Part shown: positions 1 through 10,190 of the stretch, one piece after another | Numbering within the stretch: the first letter of the stretch is position 1 | How the letters are laid out: each line of letters opens with the position of its first letter | NCBI GenBank assembly: GCA_963854835.1 | Contig: OY978525.1 | Location: 111,772,018 to 111,836,017 of the forward strand | Source: Megamerina dolium | Taxonomy: Eukaryota > Arthropoda > Insecta > Diptera > Megamerinidae | Direction: 5' to 3' | Length of the DNA stretch: 64,000 nucleotides | The notes under the pieces: model-generated | Database searches by the model: none | What the model was told of the DNA's origin: nothing | What the model saw: the letters and a program-made list of their open reading frames with translations, nothing else | Program-made: the position numbers and the translations under genes

Positions 1-34
1 TTTAATAAATACAAAGAAGAAAGAGAGGCAATTA

Positions 35-1257
35 TAAGGTCTAGTAAAAATGAAATTCATTATTTTTAGCATAGTTAGAATGATCCGATTTAGGTTTGTT
101 GCCATTTTGAAGGTAATTTCATAATGCCACTCTCATAGAAGCGCTCGTCCTATTGGCAAAAAATGGGGACAGTCGATTTTCACAAGCTTCTTTTGAGTTT
201 TTCACCAGCAAAATCATTCGGCATAGGTCGAAACAGGTAGTAATCACTCGGTGTGAGGTCCGGACTATAAGGTAGATGCATAAGAACCTCACAACCAAGC
301 ATCCGGAGCTTCTGGCGAGTGACTATCGATGTGTGTGGTCTGGCGATGTTCTGATGGAACACAATTCCTCTGCTATTGGCCAAAGCTGGCCACTTCTGGG
401 CGATTGCTTCCTTCAGACGATCCAATTGTTGACAGTACAGGTCCGAAAAGTACGATTTTGGTCGTAGGGGAGCAGCTCATAGTAGATGATTCCCTGCGAA
501 TCCCACCAAATACATAGCAAAATCTTCCTGATCGTCAATCCTGGGTTGGCCACCGTTTGCGTCGGCTCACCGTGAATTGATCACGACCGTTTTCGCTTGA
601 CGTTGTCGTAAGTGACCCACTTTTCATCACCAGTAACCATCCACTTCAGAAATAGATCGATTTTGTTGCGATTCAGCGGCGATTCGCAGATGGAAATACG
701 GTTCATGAGCTTTTTGCGTTAACTCATGTGGCACCCATACATCGAGCTACTTTTTGTATTCAGCCTTATTTAAATGGTTCCAAACGGTTTTTTGTTTGCA
801 ATGTTTAGCTCCTGGGCAATAGAAACAGTGCTTACATGATGGTCAGACTCGACGATTTCCATTATTTTATCGATATTTTCGACAATTGGCCTTGCATCAT
901 TGGCATCAAAATAACCGGAACGGAATCGACGAAACCAAAATTGCACATGATTGGCTGTTACAGTATCAGGACCATAAACACTATTCACATTTTCAGCCAT
1001 CTGGCTTGCGTTTTCGTCTTTATCGAAGAAAAACTGTAAAATATGGCGTATTTTCTCTTTACTGGTGTCCATCTTTGACGCGTTCTCAAACAATACTGAG
1101 TTAAGCAATCACAAAACTGCCTGAAAAGTTTATTTCGTACGAAATCCTATCTTTCTAATGCCATCTAGCGTAATCAGATCGCACTTATACAATGCGAGAT
1201 ACAGATTACTAAAGCTATCTATTGGACAAATAATGGATTTATTTTTACTACACCCTA
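35..1257 (-). mobile_element. mariner element, mellifera-like (copy A1), degenerate
   Basis: Nearly full-length mariner on the minus strand. The terminal inverted repeats are visible: TAAGGTCTAGTAAAAA at the left end and its near-complement TTTTTACTACACCCTA at the right, each flanked by the TA target dinucleotide. Its length (about 1.22 kb) fits mariner. The encoded transposase reads in at least two frames, so it is dead. A second copy of the same family lies at 16703-17598 and shares the ITR and most of the central coding region. Subfamily assignment rests on the HTH region and the DNARPHTS-like second-Asp motif and is less certain than the mariner call. Confidence 0.88.
85..1072 (-). pseudogene. 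mariner transposase pseudogene (copy A1)
   Basis: Remains of a DD34D transposase, the cut-and-paste enzyme acting in the nucleus on its own ITRs. The likely start ATG is 1072-1070 (protein begins MDTSKEKIRHILQ), followed by the paired N-terminal HTH region to about 770. The middle (roughly 430-770) is conserved at DNA level, including the GDEKWVTYDN-type first-Asp motif, but crosses frames. The C-terminal part at 180-425 reads openly through HQNIARPH and YSPDLTPSDYYLF. The second catalytic Asp is Asn here (HQN instead of HQD/HHD). The third Asp is retained. Frame breaks plus the lost catalytic residue make it inactive. Confidence 0.85.
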
Positions 1258-1843
1258 TATGTAGACAATTTTTTACGTTAAAGAAAATAATGAAATCATG
1301 AAAAGGTGAAACCACTCTCGTTTTATTGTTAATTTTCGATGCCACTTAAATATGATCAACAATAATTGTATGAGTATGATGAAGAACTCATTATAATGTG
1401 AACAAATGTTGCAGATGCTGATGAGGTAGCATAATGTGATGTACAACAACAAAATATATACACATACATACATACATGAATGTTGAACTTTGACTTCACT
1501 TTAGTAAAATTATATACATACTACATTGAGATTGCTGCAACAAGCAGCAACAACAATCCATAAAGTACTCTTTATCAAGTAACACGAAAAAGAGACGAGA
1601 GTATTACAAAATGTTTGAAAAAATAAATGGGCTAAAGAAATTTTTTCTTCACTTCACAAGAAAATGGATGGAATAATACATAGCAACAAATAATAATTAC
1701 TTACTACTGAATGAATGAAAAATTACAACAAGACACGAAAAAATTCTACTCATACCCATTATACGTTACTCAGAAGAGTATCATCTCAACTATAAAATAT
1801 CAAAGAAAACAACAAAATTTTAATGATAATGTTATATTCAATT

Positions 1844-1874
<31 letters not shown>
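1844..1874. repeat. (TTG)n microsatellite
   Basis: About ten uninterrupted TTG triplets. A complementary (CAA)n tract lies 70 bp downstream, so the pair could fold into an imperfect stem. Confidence 0.95.
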
Positions 1875-1945
1875 CAGCATTATAAGCTATGACCCCAAGA
1901 TTGACTTTTAATAACCGGAAATAATACAGCGCATTGTACAAGCAA

Positions 1946-1986
1946 TAACAACAACAACACCAACAAAAACAACAACAACAACAACA
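1946..1986. repeat. (CAA)n microsatellite
   Basis: Interrupted run of CAA/AAC triplets, complementary to the TTG run at 1844-1874. Confidence 0.9.
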
Positions 1987-2519
1987 TAATTGAAATCTAA
2001 TACATAAAAGCTACGAGTAAGTATTTACTATGAAGTGTATAGAATGAATAGTGAAACAAATGAAAGAAAGAAAGCAAAATAAAAAAATTTAAAAAAAAAT
2101 TAAAACGACAAACAAAAAGACTTAAAATAACAACAACAACAACAGCAACTCTTTGAAATGAATTGAAAATATTTTATAATGCTTCGTTTTCTTAGTTGTC
2201 TTCTTCATCAATTTTTGTTATTATTGTGGTTTTTAAGACAACCAAAAAAAAAAAAGTACCTTTTAAAAAGTTTCCATATTCGTGTGAAAACAATTGGTTG
2301 CTGTGCTCAGCTCAACAACAATGACTGAATGACTCTTCATATTTTTCTTTTTCTTCTTCTTCTTCATCTTCATTAGTAGTATTCCCCTTCAAATTTTGTA
2401 TTGTTTAGTTGATACATTCATACATTCAATAATGAGAGCTAATAAGTGTTAACAGTTCACAACAACAACCAAATCAAAATCAACTACAACTAAGTTGAAG
2501 CAAAAATAATCATCACATA

Positions 2520-2944
2520 CATTCTGTCAAATAAGTACCCGGAAATCGGAAATTCTCATTTTTAATTTTCCCTCTGAGAATATTTCAAAAAAAAATTTTG
2601 CCCAGATTGGCACAACTGTCAGCCACTATTCTGTGAATTTTTATTGCTATGTGTCATTTAGTTTGGTTACGGCGTCATTAGGAACAAGTCAACCTTTTGT
2701 GTGGGTTGCGATTTTTACTATGGATAAAAATATCGAACAAAGAGTTTGTGTGAAATTTTGTGTTTCAAACGAAATTTCTTGTGCCAAAACGTTGGAAATG
2801 TTGAAAAAAAAAACATTTGGTGAATCAACCATGTCGAAAACTCAAGTTTACGATTGGTATAAATCGTTCAAAGAGGGGCGAGAAGAAATATTCTCAGAGG
2901 GAAAATTAAAAATGAGAATTTCCGGGTACTTATTTGACAGAATG
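2520..2944 (+). mobile_element. 425-bp mariner derivative with ~55-60 bp terminal inverted repeats
   Basis: The left end CATTCTGTCAAATAAGTACC is mirrored exactly at the right end, and the inverted match continues inward about 60 bp with one 6-bp gap (TTCTCATTTTTAATTTTCCC on the left). Both ends are flanked by TA (2518-2519 and 2945-2946). Between the TIRs lies only the N-terminal HTH part of a mariner-like transposase. This is a non-autonomous internal-deletion derivative that would need a full-length relative elsewhere. Its TIRs are much longer than the roughly 28-30 bp usual for mariner, and no other copy is in the window. Confidence 0.85.
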
Positions 2945-2986
2945 TATACTCGGCAATATGCCCTAAGTACGAGGATGGACCAATAA
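2720..2986 (+). CDS. HTH-only fragment of a mariner-like transposase
   Basis: Open frame from ATG 2720 (MDKNIEQRVCVKFCVSN...), 88 codons. Residues about 1-55 look like the first helix-turn-helix of a mariner-type transposase, including the VYDWYKSFKEGREE segment typical of its end. The frame then runs through the right TIR and stops 40 bp outside the element, so the tail is not transposase. No catalytic domain exists. It could bind its own TIRs if expressed, but expression is not shown by anything in the sequence, and it may be only an undecayed relic. The longer open frame upstream (from 2633) has no family-like content. Confidence 0.4.
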   Translation: MDKNIEQRVCVKFCVSNEISCAKTLEMLKKKTFGESTMSKTQVYDWYKSFKEGREEIFSEGKLKMRISGYLFDRMYTRQYALSTRMDQ

Positions 2987-3120
2987 ATATTTGGAATATT
3001 TTAGAAATTGAATTTCTTTTTTCGGCACTTTAAAATGCGAAAGCGTCAATTGTAAATGAGAAAGTGTCAATTAAATATGAGAAAAGTCAGTTGTTAATAA
3101 GAAAGCTTCCATATTTTGGG

Positions 3121-4245
3121 ATTGTATTGTATTGTATTATTAACAGACCTTTATGCACTGCGACCAAACTTTATCTATTGGGCAGTCTTTAGGTAACCCT
3201 TAATTTTCAGGCTTTCAATAAATTTTAGCACTTTGTTGGGTTCGTTATTCCACAATTTATATGGAGACACTGTACAATCACCAAAGTGGTTTAGTTTTTG
3301 TCTGCCAAGAGCTTGACATTCACAGAGAATATGCTGCTCCGAGCTTTCGATGTCTAAGCTGCAGAATCTACAGACATCAGTGTCAGATGTAGATGTTAAC
3401 TTCTTTAAGTGGTATCTGAGGCTGCAATGGCCTGTGAAATAACCACAAAGAATACGTAGGTCAGCTCTACCAAAACGTGAGTATCTTTTTAGTTATCCCT
3501 TTAATTGGGATTAGGAATTGTTTCACTTGACGCTGCCCTGCACTATTGAGCCAGTGCTCTGCAACTTTCTTTTCCTCCCATTTCCCGACAAGCTCTTTGG
3601 CGTGCCATCTAGCCAACCCACAGAAGGGTTCAGGGCCGATCAGGGGCTTTTCAGCGCCCATTATGGCAAGTTTATCAACTACTTCGTTCCCTTCGTGTCC
3701 TTCATGACCAGGTATGCACCTTAATACTACAGTATTTAGGTTTCCTAGCTAATTTAGAAGGCTGAAACATTCATCTACTAATTTTAGAAATTTAGAGGTG
3801 ATTGTGAAAGATTGAAGAGCCTTTTAAGCTGCTTGGCTATCTGATAATATATAAATGTGGGATCGTTGCATCCTTCTTCGAAGACACTCCCGCACGCATA
3901 TTTCAATGGCATGAACTTCCGCTTGGAAAATTGTTGGATAGAAACCCAATAGGATTGATCGTCTGAATTTGGGGCCATAAATTCCCGCCCCCGTTCCACC
4001 ATCTTCCAGCTTCGACCCGTCCGTGTACTAGACTTGTGAGATATGCTGGAAGGTGATTGAATCTTTCCTTCATGCTTCTCTTTCGCTTATAACGATTTCG
4101 AAGTGTCGGAGAAGTATGATATTTTTGAGGCCTGTGTGTGTACTCGTTGAATAAAATGGGGCTATTGGCAAAGTTTTCTAGAGCCCTTAAGCACCCGGTT
4201 AGATCTCCACTTTTGTATTTCGAGATACCTTTGCATAGAAAGTAG
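3121..4245 (-). mobile_element. 5'-truncated non-LTR retrotransposon with RNase H (copy R1)
   Basis: Minus-strand 3' end of a LINE-type element. It carries an RNase H domain followed by a Cys/His segment. Its 3' terminus (left side, 3121-3140) is a short ATTGT/ACAAT repeat tail, as several RNase H-bearing LINE clades have instead of poly-A. A second copy at 49694-50629 shares EPFCGL, the GHxxxxGN region and the end AAGGTCT..TAATAAT. The clade (I, LOA or R1-like) is not resolved. The right end abuts the tail of the SINE at 4250-4616. Confidence 0.8.
3200..4035 (-). pseudogene. RNase H domain and C-terminal Cys/His region of a LINE ORF2
   Basis: Reading leftward: TDGS with the first catalytic Asp at 4021-4019; FQAEVHAIE with the catalytic Glu at 3919-3917; SDSQA with the next Asp at 3841-3839; an in-frame TAA two residues later; then GHEGHEGNEVVDKLA and GPEPFCGL near 3610-3700. 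Farther left, 3290-3400 encodes a CRFC..EHILCEC arrangement, a zinc-binding-like end found in several LINEs. RNase H removes the RNA template during target-primed reverse transcription. A nonsense codon and frame shifts make this a pseudogene, although three acidic catalytic residues survive. Confidence 0.78.
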
Positions 4246-4249
4246 AGGG

Positions 4250-4616
4250 ATAAAAAAATAAAATAGATATGTAGGACTAATAGCCCCGAAGGGCTAATTG
4301 GCCGAGCTTCTCTTCCATTACTCTTGTGCGTGTTAAATTTTGGACAGTATTAGAAGAGACCTACTTATTTTAGCCGGCTCCGCGAGGCAGAACCCTTGTA
4401 ACATCACTTTTTCTGAGCTCTGTCACAGAGTTCTTTTAGAAGCTTTTTCATGGCAAGTTGTTACTGTCGGAAGAATTGCCAATTACTTGCCGACAAGTGG
4501 GTACCGTTCGAAAGAAAAATCTTTTCTATATTAAATTTGTTATGCATCAGCAGCGGATTGAATCACGACCTACAGATCAGAAAGCCAACACACTCACCAG
4601 TGAGCTACGGCACCCA
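4250..4616 (-). mobile_element. tRNA-derived SINE (copy S1)
   Basis: Minus-strand SINE. On the minus strand the head reads GGGTGCCGTAGCTCACTGG. The A-box-like element is at 4597-4607 and a diverged B-box-like element at 4555-4565. The body (about 4290-4540) is shared with copies at 9899-10190, 45585-45905 and 60513-60830, including TTCTTTTAGAAGCTTTTTCA and GTGGGTACCGTTCGAAAG. The tail at the left is A/T-rich. It is wedged between the LINE fragment and a mariner relic. Confidence 0.82.
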
Positions 4617-4619
4617 GTG

Positions 4620-4911
4620 GAGATAGTTTGAAAATTGAAATCGCAGAAAAATGGCCGAATTTGAAGAAGAAAAAATTCACCATTATTGCGACAATGATTT
4701 TGCTTGGTCATCATTAGTTGCGTAAGTAAAATTGAAAAATTGCCTCCATATTCGCCAGATCTGGCCGCCAGCGACTTCTACCTGTTTTCAAATCTGAAGA
4801 AATGGCTCACCGGTAAACGATCTCACTCAAATGAGGTACTCACAGCTCAAACTGAGGTTTATTTTGAAGAGCTTTCGAAAGGCTACCATTTGCTACCGAC
4901 CTCATACATTG
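4620..4911 (+). mobile_element. mariner relic, C-terminal transposase fragment
   Basis: Plus-strand remains of an irritans-type mariner. 4740-4885 reads PPYSPDLAASDFYLFSNLKKWLTGK..., the region around the third catalytic Asp, followed by an EVLTAQTEVYFEEL segment. Upstream, 4640-4700 resembles the WPxLKKKK..HDNA segment in broken frames. No ITR is seen. The Mos1-like element at 4914 begins two bases past its right edge, at a TA, so it may have landed in this relic. Confidence 0.72.
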
Positions 4912-5083
4912 TACCAGGTGTACAAGCTTAAATCCGCTGTTTGCTTGTAGATGGCGTTAGTGAGCATATTGAGGTATTATCGACTGTGCATCCTTTTTTT
5001 TATGAGTTCGACATCTGTTTATATCAATTAGTAAACATCATCAGTGATTTCATACAACAACATACATTTTTCCTGGTATAATC

Positions 5084-6320
5084 ATGTCTAGTTTCGTCCC
5101 AGAAAAAGAGCATACATATGCGGGAAGCTCTACTTTTTTGCTTCAATTTGAAGAAATCTGCTGCTGAGTCGAATCGAATGCTTGTGGAGACAGTGCGCTA
5201 TCGAAAACCACTTACAGAGACTGGTTTCGTCGGTCCAAAGAAGGCCATTTTGACTTGAGTGACAAGAAGAGTGAAAAGAGACCCAGAAAAGTTGAGGACC
5301 ATGATTTACAAGCTCTTTTGGATGAGGACGATACCCAATCGCAAAAAATTCTTGCCGAACAGTTAGGTGTTACTCAACAAGCCATTTCCATTCGTTTACG
5401 ACCCATGGGAAAGGTTCAAAAATTTGGAAAATGGGTACCCCATGAATTGAACGAAATCTTGCTTGCTAGACAAAAAAGAAAGTCGTTCCTGCATCTTGTG
5501 GTGACTTGCGATGAAAAGTCGATATACTTTGAGAATCCTAAACGAACAAAATCGTCGGTCTATCCCGGCCAACCAGTAACTTCTTCTCCAAGACCAAATC
5601 GCTTTGGAAGCAAGACGATGCTGTGCGTTTGGTGGGATCAGCAGGGTGTCATCTACTCTAAGCTGTTGAAACCTGGTGCAACTGTCAATGCTCACCGCTA
5701 CCACCAACAACTAGTGATATTGCGCCGTGCTTTGGGTGAAAAAAGGCCTGGTTATGAACAAAGACATGAGAAGCCTAAACGAAAAAAATCGTGGGTCGAT
5801 CCCGGCCAACCAGCAACTTCTTCTCCAAGACCAAATCACTTTGGACGCAAGACGATGCTATGCGTTTGGTGGGATCAGCAGGGTGTCATCTACTACGAGC
5901 TGTTGAAACCTGGTGAAACTGTCAATGCTCACCGCTGCCACTAACAACTAGTGAAATTGGGAGTTGCTTTGGGTGAAAAAAGCCCTGGTTATGAACAAAG
6001 ACATGAGATGCTGATTTTTCTCCACGACAACGCCCCATCGTACACGGCAAAACTGGTGCAAAACTACTTGGACACACTCAATTGGGAGGTGCTACCTGAT
6101 TCCGCTTATTCACCAGACCTGGCACCTTCTGACTATTACCTGTTTTCGTCGATGGGTTACGCGCTCGCCGAACAGCACTTCGTATTCGTATGAAGACGTC
6201 GGAAAATGGCTTGACGAGTGGTTTGCCTCGAAAAATGAGGAATTCTTTTGGCATGGTATACACAAATTGCCCGAGAGATGGGAAAAATGTATAACTAGTG
6301 AGGGCAATTACTTTGAATAA
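5084..6320 (+). pseudogene. Mos1-like mariner transposase, duplicated central block
   Basis: Transposase of the mauritiana mariner group. Coding begins at ATG 5084 (MSSFVPEKEH) but shifts frame before 5255. From 5255 a long frame runs: LQALLDEDD, HTH 2, WVPHELNE linker, then VTCDEKS with the first catalytic Asp. The block PKRxKSxVxPGQP...GYEQRHE then occurs twice in frame (79 codons each), with a TAA at 5942-5944 in the second. After another frame, LHDNAPSYT (second Asp), YSPDLAPSDYYLF (third Asp) and IHKLPERWEKC lead to the natural stop at 6318-6320. All three catalytic Asp are present, but the frame breaks and duplicated block should prevent function. Confidence 0.88.
5537..6010 (+). repeat. 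tandem duplication, 2 x 237 bp inside transposase
   Basis: The unit starts CCTAAACGAA and ends AAAGACATGAG(AAG). The copies differ at scattered positions, so the event is not recent. The length is 79 codons, so it preserves frame. It covers the segment between the first and second catalytic Asp. Confidence 0.92.
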
Positions 6321-6398
6321 ATTAATTTTTGGCTTTCTATGAAAAAAAAATTTTTTTTTTTACCGAATAACAGCGGATTTAAGCTTGTACACCTGGTA

Positions 6399-8468
6399 GA
6401 ACGTGAAGTAAAGTCATCAGTTATTCCTAAGTATTTTATTCGTCAAATCGATTGTCAAATTATGCGAGACCCAATAGGCACACACGAATTTTTCACGATT
6501 CGAATTTTTCAGGCAACACAATTTTCTATGAGTTTGGTTGCGTTAGTCAAATTCTGATTACGGTAGCCGTTGGATAATAAGTCATTTGAAAATGACAACC
6601 AATTTTAGAATCTCGTCGCATAGTTATTGATATCATCGTAGCAAAAAAAGATCATTCAAGTTAAAGCAATTTATTAGAGCAGAGAAAATATGATGTTATG
6701 ACCAAAATTTGTACTGTCAAAAATGTTAAACTTTAAAATTACAATTTTACAATACATATCGAACAAACTATGTATGTATATATTTTGATATTGATATGAA
6801 AAGTATTATGATATGACATTATTAGGCCAATTAGGTCTTCAACAATGTGTGACTATAATTGATTTGAAATCAAGCCACCATTTAATAATGACAAAATAAA
6901 TAAGTAAAAAAAAAACAAGAATACAACAACAAATCGACAAATATGTAAAATATGTGATGTTATGATTTTTTTTTTATGACAAAACACATTCAACTGTGCG
7001 GTCGGTCAGTCAGTCTGATAGCTAGCTATTAACAACTGAAATAACATAAATATTAACACACACACACATACCCCCTGTCTTATAGTGATGTATCTGTATA
7101 CATATTTACGCATTGTCATTGAAAGCACTCACGCAAAGCCCATATAAATACCTACAGCGTGTTCATAAGACCGTATCGCATATAGAGAAGACCCTTTAAT
7201 TTTTTTTTTTTTTTTTTTTTTTTATACATATTTTGTGTTTCCCAAAAATTAAAAATACAAACACATCGGCAGACAACAAACAATAATACTTGGCTATATA
7301 TATGTATATATATATATGTGCCTATAATACCATAAAGGCGTATAAGCTGAACAAAATTGACAATATACAACAGCAACAACAACAACAACAATTACAATAA
7401 CATCAAGAACAAATGAATTCATAAAAATATTTATGTAGATGACGATGGAGAATTTGTCATTAATAATGAATGTATTGCGTGTTATTATAGTTAATAGCCA
7501 GTCGACGAAACAACAACACACACAACAACAGCAGCACCAATTGAATGGCATGTCACCACACAAAAAAAAAAAAAAAAAAAAAAAAACAACAACAACAACA
7601 ACGACTACATTAATTTAATAATTTTTTTTATTTAAAACAAACAACAACAAAAATATTCTTTTATCGACTTGATGGTGCTATGGCTGCTGCTTGCTTGTCA
7701 GCCAGCCTGTTTTATTTCAGTTTAAATGGTTGAATGCATTGACACAACAAGCAACAACACAGCAACAGCAGCCAGCAGAAGAATATTGTCAACATAATCA
7801 TAAAATCATACAAAAAAATAAAAAATTATTATTATGAAGAAGAGAGGGAATGACAACAAAATGCCATTCATTCATTACCAACGCAACGAAATACTGACAA
7901 GTAGCTGACAATCACAATAAGCAACACACACACACGCACACATACAAACAATGATAAGCCAAATGAATGAAGTGATACAGTGTGACTATATACGTAGATA
8001 GTTATAGGGAAAAAATTGGAGATATGCGTCGATGCTATGAATAAAATGTTGCATGAAACAAATGATATGCTTATCATACTCGTATATTGTTGAGTCAATT
8101 TATTATATTGTACAAAAAAATGTACGAGTACAACATGGGATGGTGATAATGACAAAAATATAACAGCATATTAAAGTGACATATAAAGCAGCGATACAAA
8201 TTATACATAAAAATTACTGTTTAACCCTAGTCTCTATACCTCGTTCAGATCATATTCTTATGAAATGATCTGTCGGTATTATATACTACAGTTTTAACAC
8301 CGCATGACAGTGGATCGAATAACATTTTATCGTAGTTTGATAATGTTGCATCATTGCATAGAAACATGTTGGATCAGCTCCATTCTTGCGGTGTCGCAAC
8401 ATATACGACTAATCAGACATTATCCTTGCATTTTAATTCCATAAATGCTGTGGGGTACTAATTTGATC
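6399..8468. other. gene-free AT-rich spacer
   Basis: No coding or element signal recognised. It holds poly-T at 7201-7223, TATATATGTA repeats near 7290-7318, CAA tracts near 7370-7391 and 7587-7602 (the latter after a poly-A run at 7562-7586), and a CACACA tract near 7925-7937. Around 8330-8400 are TGTTGCATCATTGCATAG and TCGCAACATA motifs resembling parts of the dispersed CATCGAAC module. Confidence 0.7.
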
Positions 8469-8555
8469 AAGTTCGATTATGATTTGCTCAGGTTCGATTA
8501 TGTTTTGCTTAGGTTCGATTATGTTTTGCTCAGGTTCGATTATGATGATAGTCTA
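8469..8555. repeat. 21-bp tandem repeat, 4 units
   Basis: GTTCGATTATG recurs at 8471, 8492, 8513 and 8534, an exact 21-bp period, with unit GTTCGATTATGTTTTGCTCAG and few changes. No open frame crosses it meaningfully. Confidence 0.92.
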
Positions 8556-9100
8556 TGAGGCTTTGCGGTGATTTTACTCAATATTAATCATTATGTTGGT
8601 TAATTGGATTGCAACGTTCGACATTCTCTGATACAGATAAAATGTAGAACATCGAACATGCTCCAATTGTGACCAAATATCATCAAACTTGATACAATAA
8701 CTTCAACTCAAATTAAAGAATCACTCTTAATAGCTATAGTTATAGATTTATTTCGAATAAATCGAATGTTGCATTTAAATGAATTTATATTTAACTTAAT
8801 TTATATCATTTTAATGTGTTTCTATTATATTTTTATATGCTAGTCCTGCCGAAAATTTTTCATATGATCACATGGGTTAAAAATGTTATAAAAAAAAATG
8901 ATGCACAGAAGAAATTGAGAGAAAAAATTGAAATAACAAAAATTAAAAACAAAAGAAAAGGGATAAACCAAAAAAAAAAAAAAAAAGAATAATTTAAAAA
9001 AAAAACACTAAGTCTCATAAAACAATAATTACATCCACCATAGCCCATTCGAGTTAGTCATATAAAATTATATATAAAATCCACCGAATAAAGATTCTAT

Positions 9101-9110
9101 CGATGATGAC

Positions 9111-9141
<31 letters not shown>

Positions 9142-9170
9142 ATGATAATGATGATGATGATGAGGATGAC
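9101..9170. repeat. (GAT)n microsatellite
   Basis: Interrupted run of GAT triplets with GAC and TAT variants. Confidence 0.93.
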
Positions 9171-9623
9171 GGCAACGACGGATGGACCACCTACAACACA
9201 TGACAATAATGAAATCAAGCATTGTATTGTATGCTTGGTGGATTTGTGAGTAAATTCTTTATGGTTGTTGTTGTTTTTGTTGTTGTTGCTATGGTTTTAG
9301 TGATTTTGTTGAATTTTTCGTCACTCTGTTGGTTAGTTGATAGTCATTTGATGGTTGTTTGCTTGCTTCATTGGTTAATCAATAACACAGATATACATGC
9401 ACATATGTTTATGTGTATGTGTATTAATATATATACATCGTAATCAGATTATATCGATAAAAAAAAAAAAGGAGCTATGTGGTGAGCATAAAATATCTAT
9501 GACAAATGCATAAAGAAAAATACGAGTAAAAATAATTTTACAGATTATTCTAAGCTAAAAAGCTGCATGAAGCATGAATTCGAGTCTCCGAAGCGAGGAT
9601 ACAAACTGAAGTAGGCCAAAGGA

Positions 9624-9646
9624 AATTAATTAATTAATTAATTAAT
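9624..9646. repeat. (TTAA)n run
   Basis: Five consecutive TTAA tetramers, a palindromic simple repeat. Confidence 0.9.
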
Positions 9647-9898
9647 AATTTGATCTATTACTTAGACATATTTTCAGAACTTGCTTATTAAACAATTTGA
9701 ATTGATTTTATTTTTTCATGTATTTTTTCCAACTGATGACAATATTTTTTCTTACAGCTAACGCGAATACTACTAGTTCGTTCAATGTCTATAAACGCTT
9801 TTCTACAGAGTAGTCCGAATTGCTACTGTGTTTTCAGGAACAGATCCATCCGTTAGACAAATACGCTCTTATGCCGAGACAGTAAACTCGCTGGGATA

Positions 9899-10190
9899 CA
9901 AAAAAAAAATAAATATGTGGCACTTAAAGCCCCGAACGGCTCTTTAGCCAAGCTTCTCTTCCATTACTGGTGTGGTTCCGAACGGCAGAACTCTTGCGAC
10001 ATCACTTTTTCTGAGCTATGTCACAGAGTTCTTTTAGAAGCTTTTTCATGGTAAGGGGTTTCTGCCAGAAGAATAGCCAATTGCTTGCCGACAGGTGGGT
10101 ACTGTTCGAAAGAAACATCTTTTCGATATTAAATTTGTTATGTTGCGGCCGGTGATTGAACTACGACCTACAGAGCACGCGCTCGCTGGG
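9899..10190 (-). mobile_element. tRNA-derived SINE (copy S2), head damaged
   Basis: Same family as 4250-4616: body TTCTTTTAGAAGCTTTTTCA and CTTGCCGACAGGTGGGTAC, and tail GTGGCACTTAAAGCCCCGAA followed leftward by an A-rich run. The B-box-like GGTGATTGAAC remains near 10151-10161, but the A-box end is diverged. About 35 bp of the body, present in S1 around TTTTGGACAGTATTAGAAG, is missing near 9977. Confidence 0.8.

Larger units (their letters stand above)
1258..2519. other. gene-free AT-rich spacer with CAA/TTG repeats
   Basis: No coding signal found. It holds a (TTG)n tract at 1844-1874, a (CAA)n tract at 1946-1986, a shorter CAA run near 2131-2146, a TTC-rich tract near 2346-2372 and poly-A runs. 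Open frames here are products of simple sequence. Confidence 0.7.
4914..6396 (+). mobile_element. Mos1-like mariner (mauritiana subfamily) with internal duplication
   Basis: Both ITRs are present: CCAGGTGTACAAGCTTAAAT at the left and its complement ATTTAAGCTTGTACACCTGG at the right, each flanked by TA (4912-4913, 6397-6398). The ITR start CCAGGTGTACAAG is the one known for Mos1, and the coding region is of that subfamily. The element is about 1.48 kb instead of about 1.29 kb because a 237-bp block is present twice (5537-5773 and 5774-6010). A deletion derivative of the same family lies at 34458-35183. Confidence 0.93.
8556..9898. other. gene-free spacer with CATCGAAC module and GATG microsatellite
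   Basis: 8650-8700 carries GAACATCGAACATGCTCCAA and, 25-30 bp on, CATCAAAC, one occurrence of the dispersed module. 9101-9170 is an interrupted GATGAT tract and 9624-9646 a (TTAA)n run. No gene recognised. Confidence 0.65.

Noticed and set aside
7290..7318. Replication origin or promoter from TATATA repeats
   Set aside because: Such TATATGTATATA runs occur throughout this window and carry no adjacent coding signal.
7152..7563. Open frames rich in Leu/Val/Cys on the minus strand
   Set aside because: They arise from CAA/TTG, poly-A and CACA tracts; no domain and biased composition.
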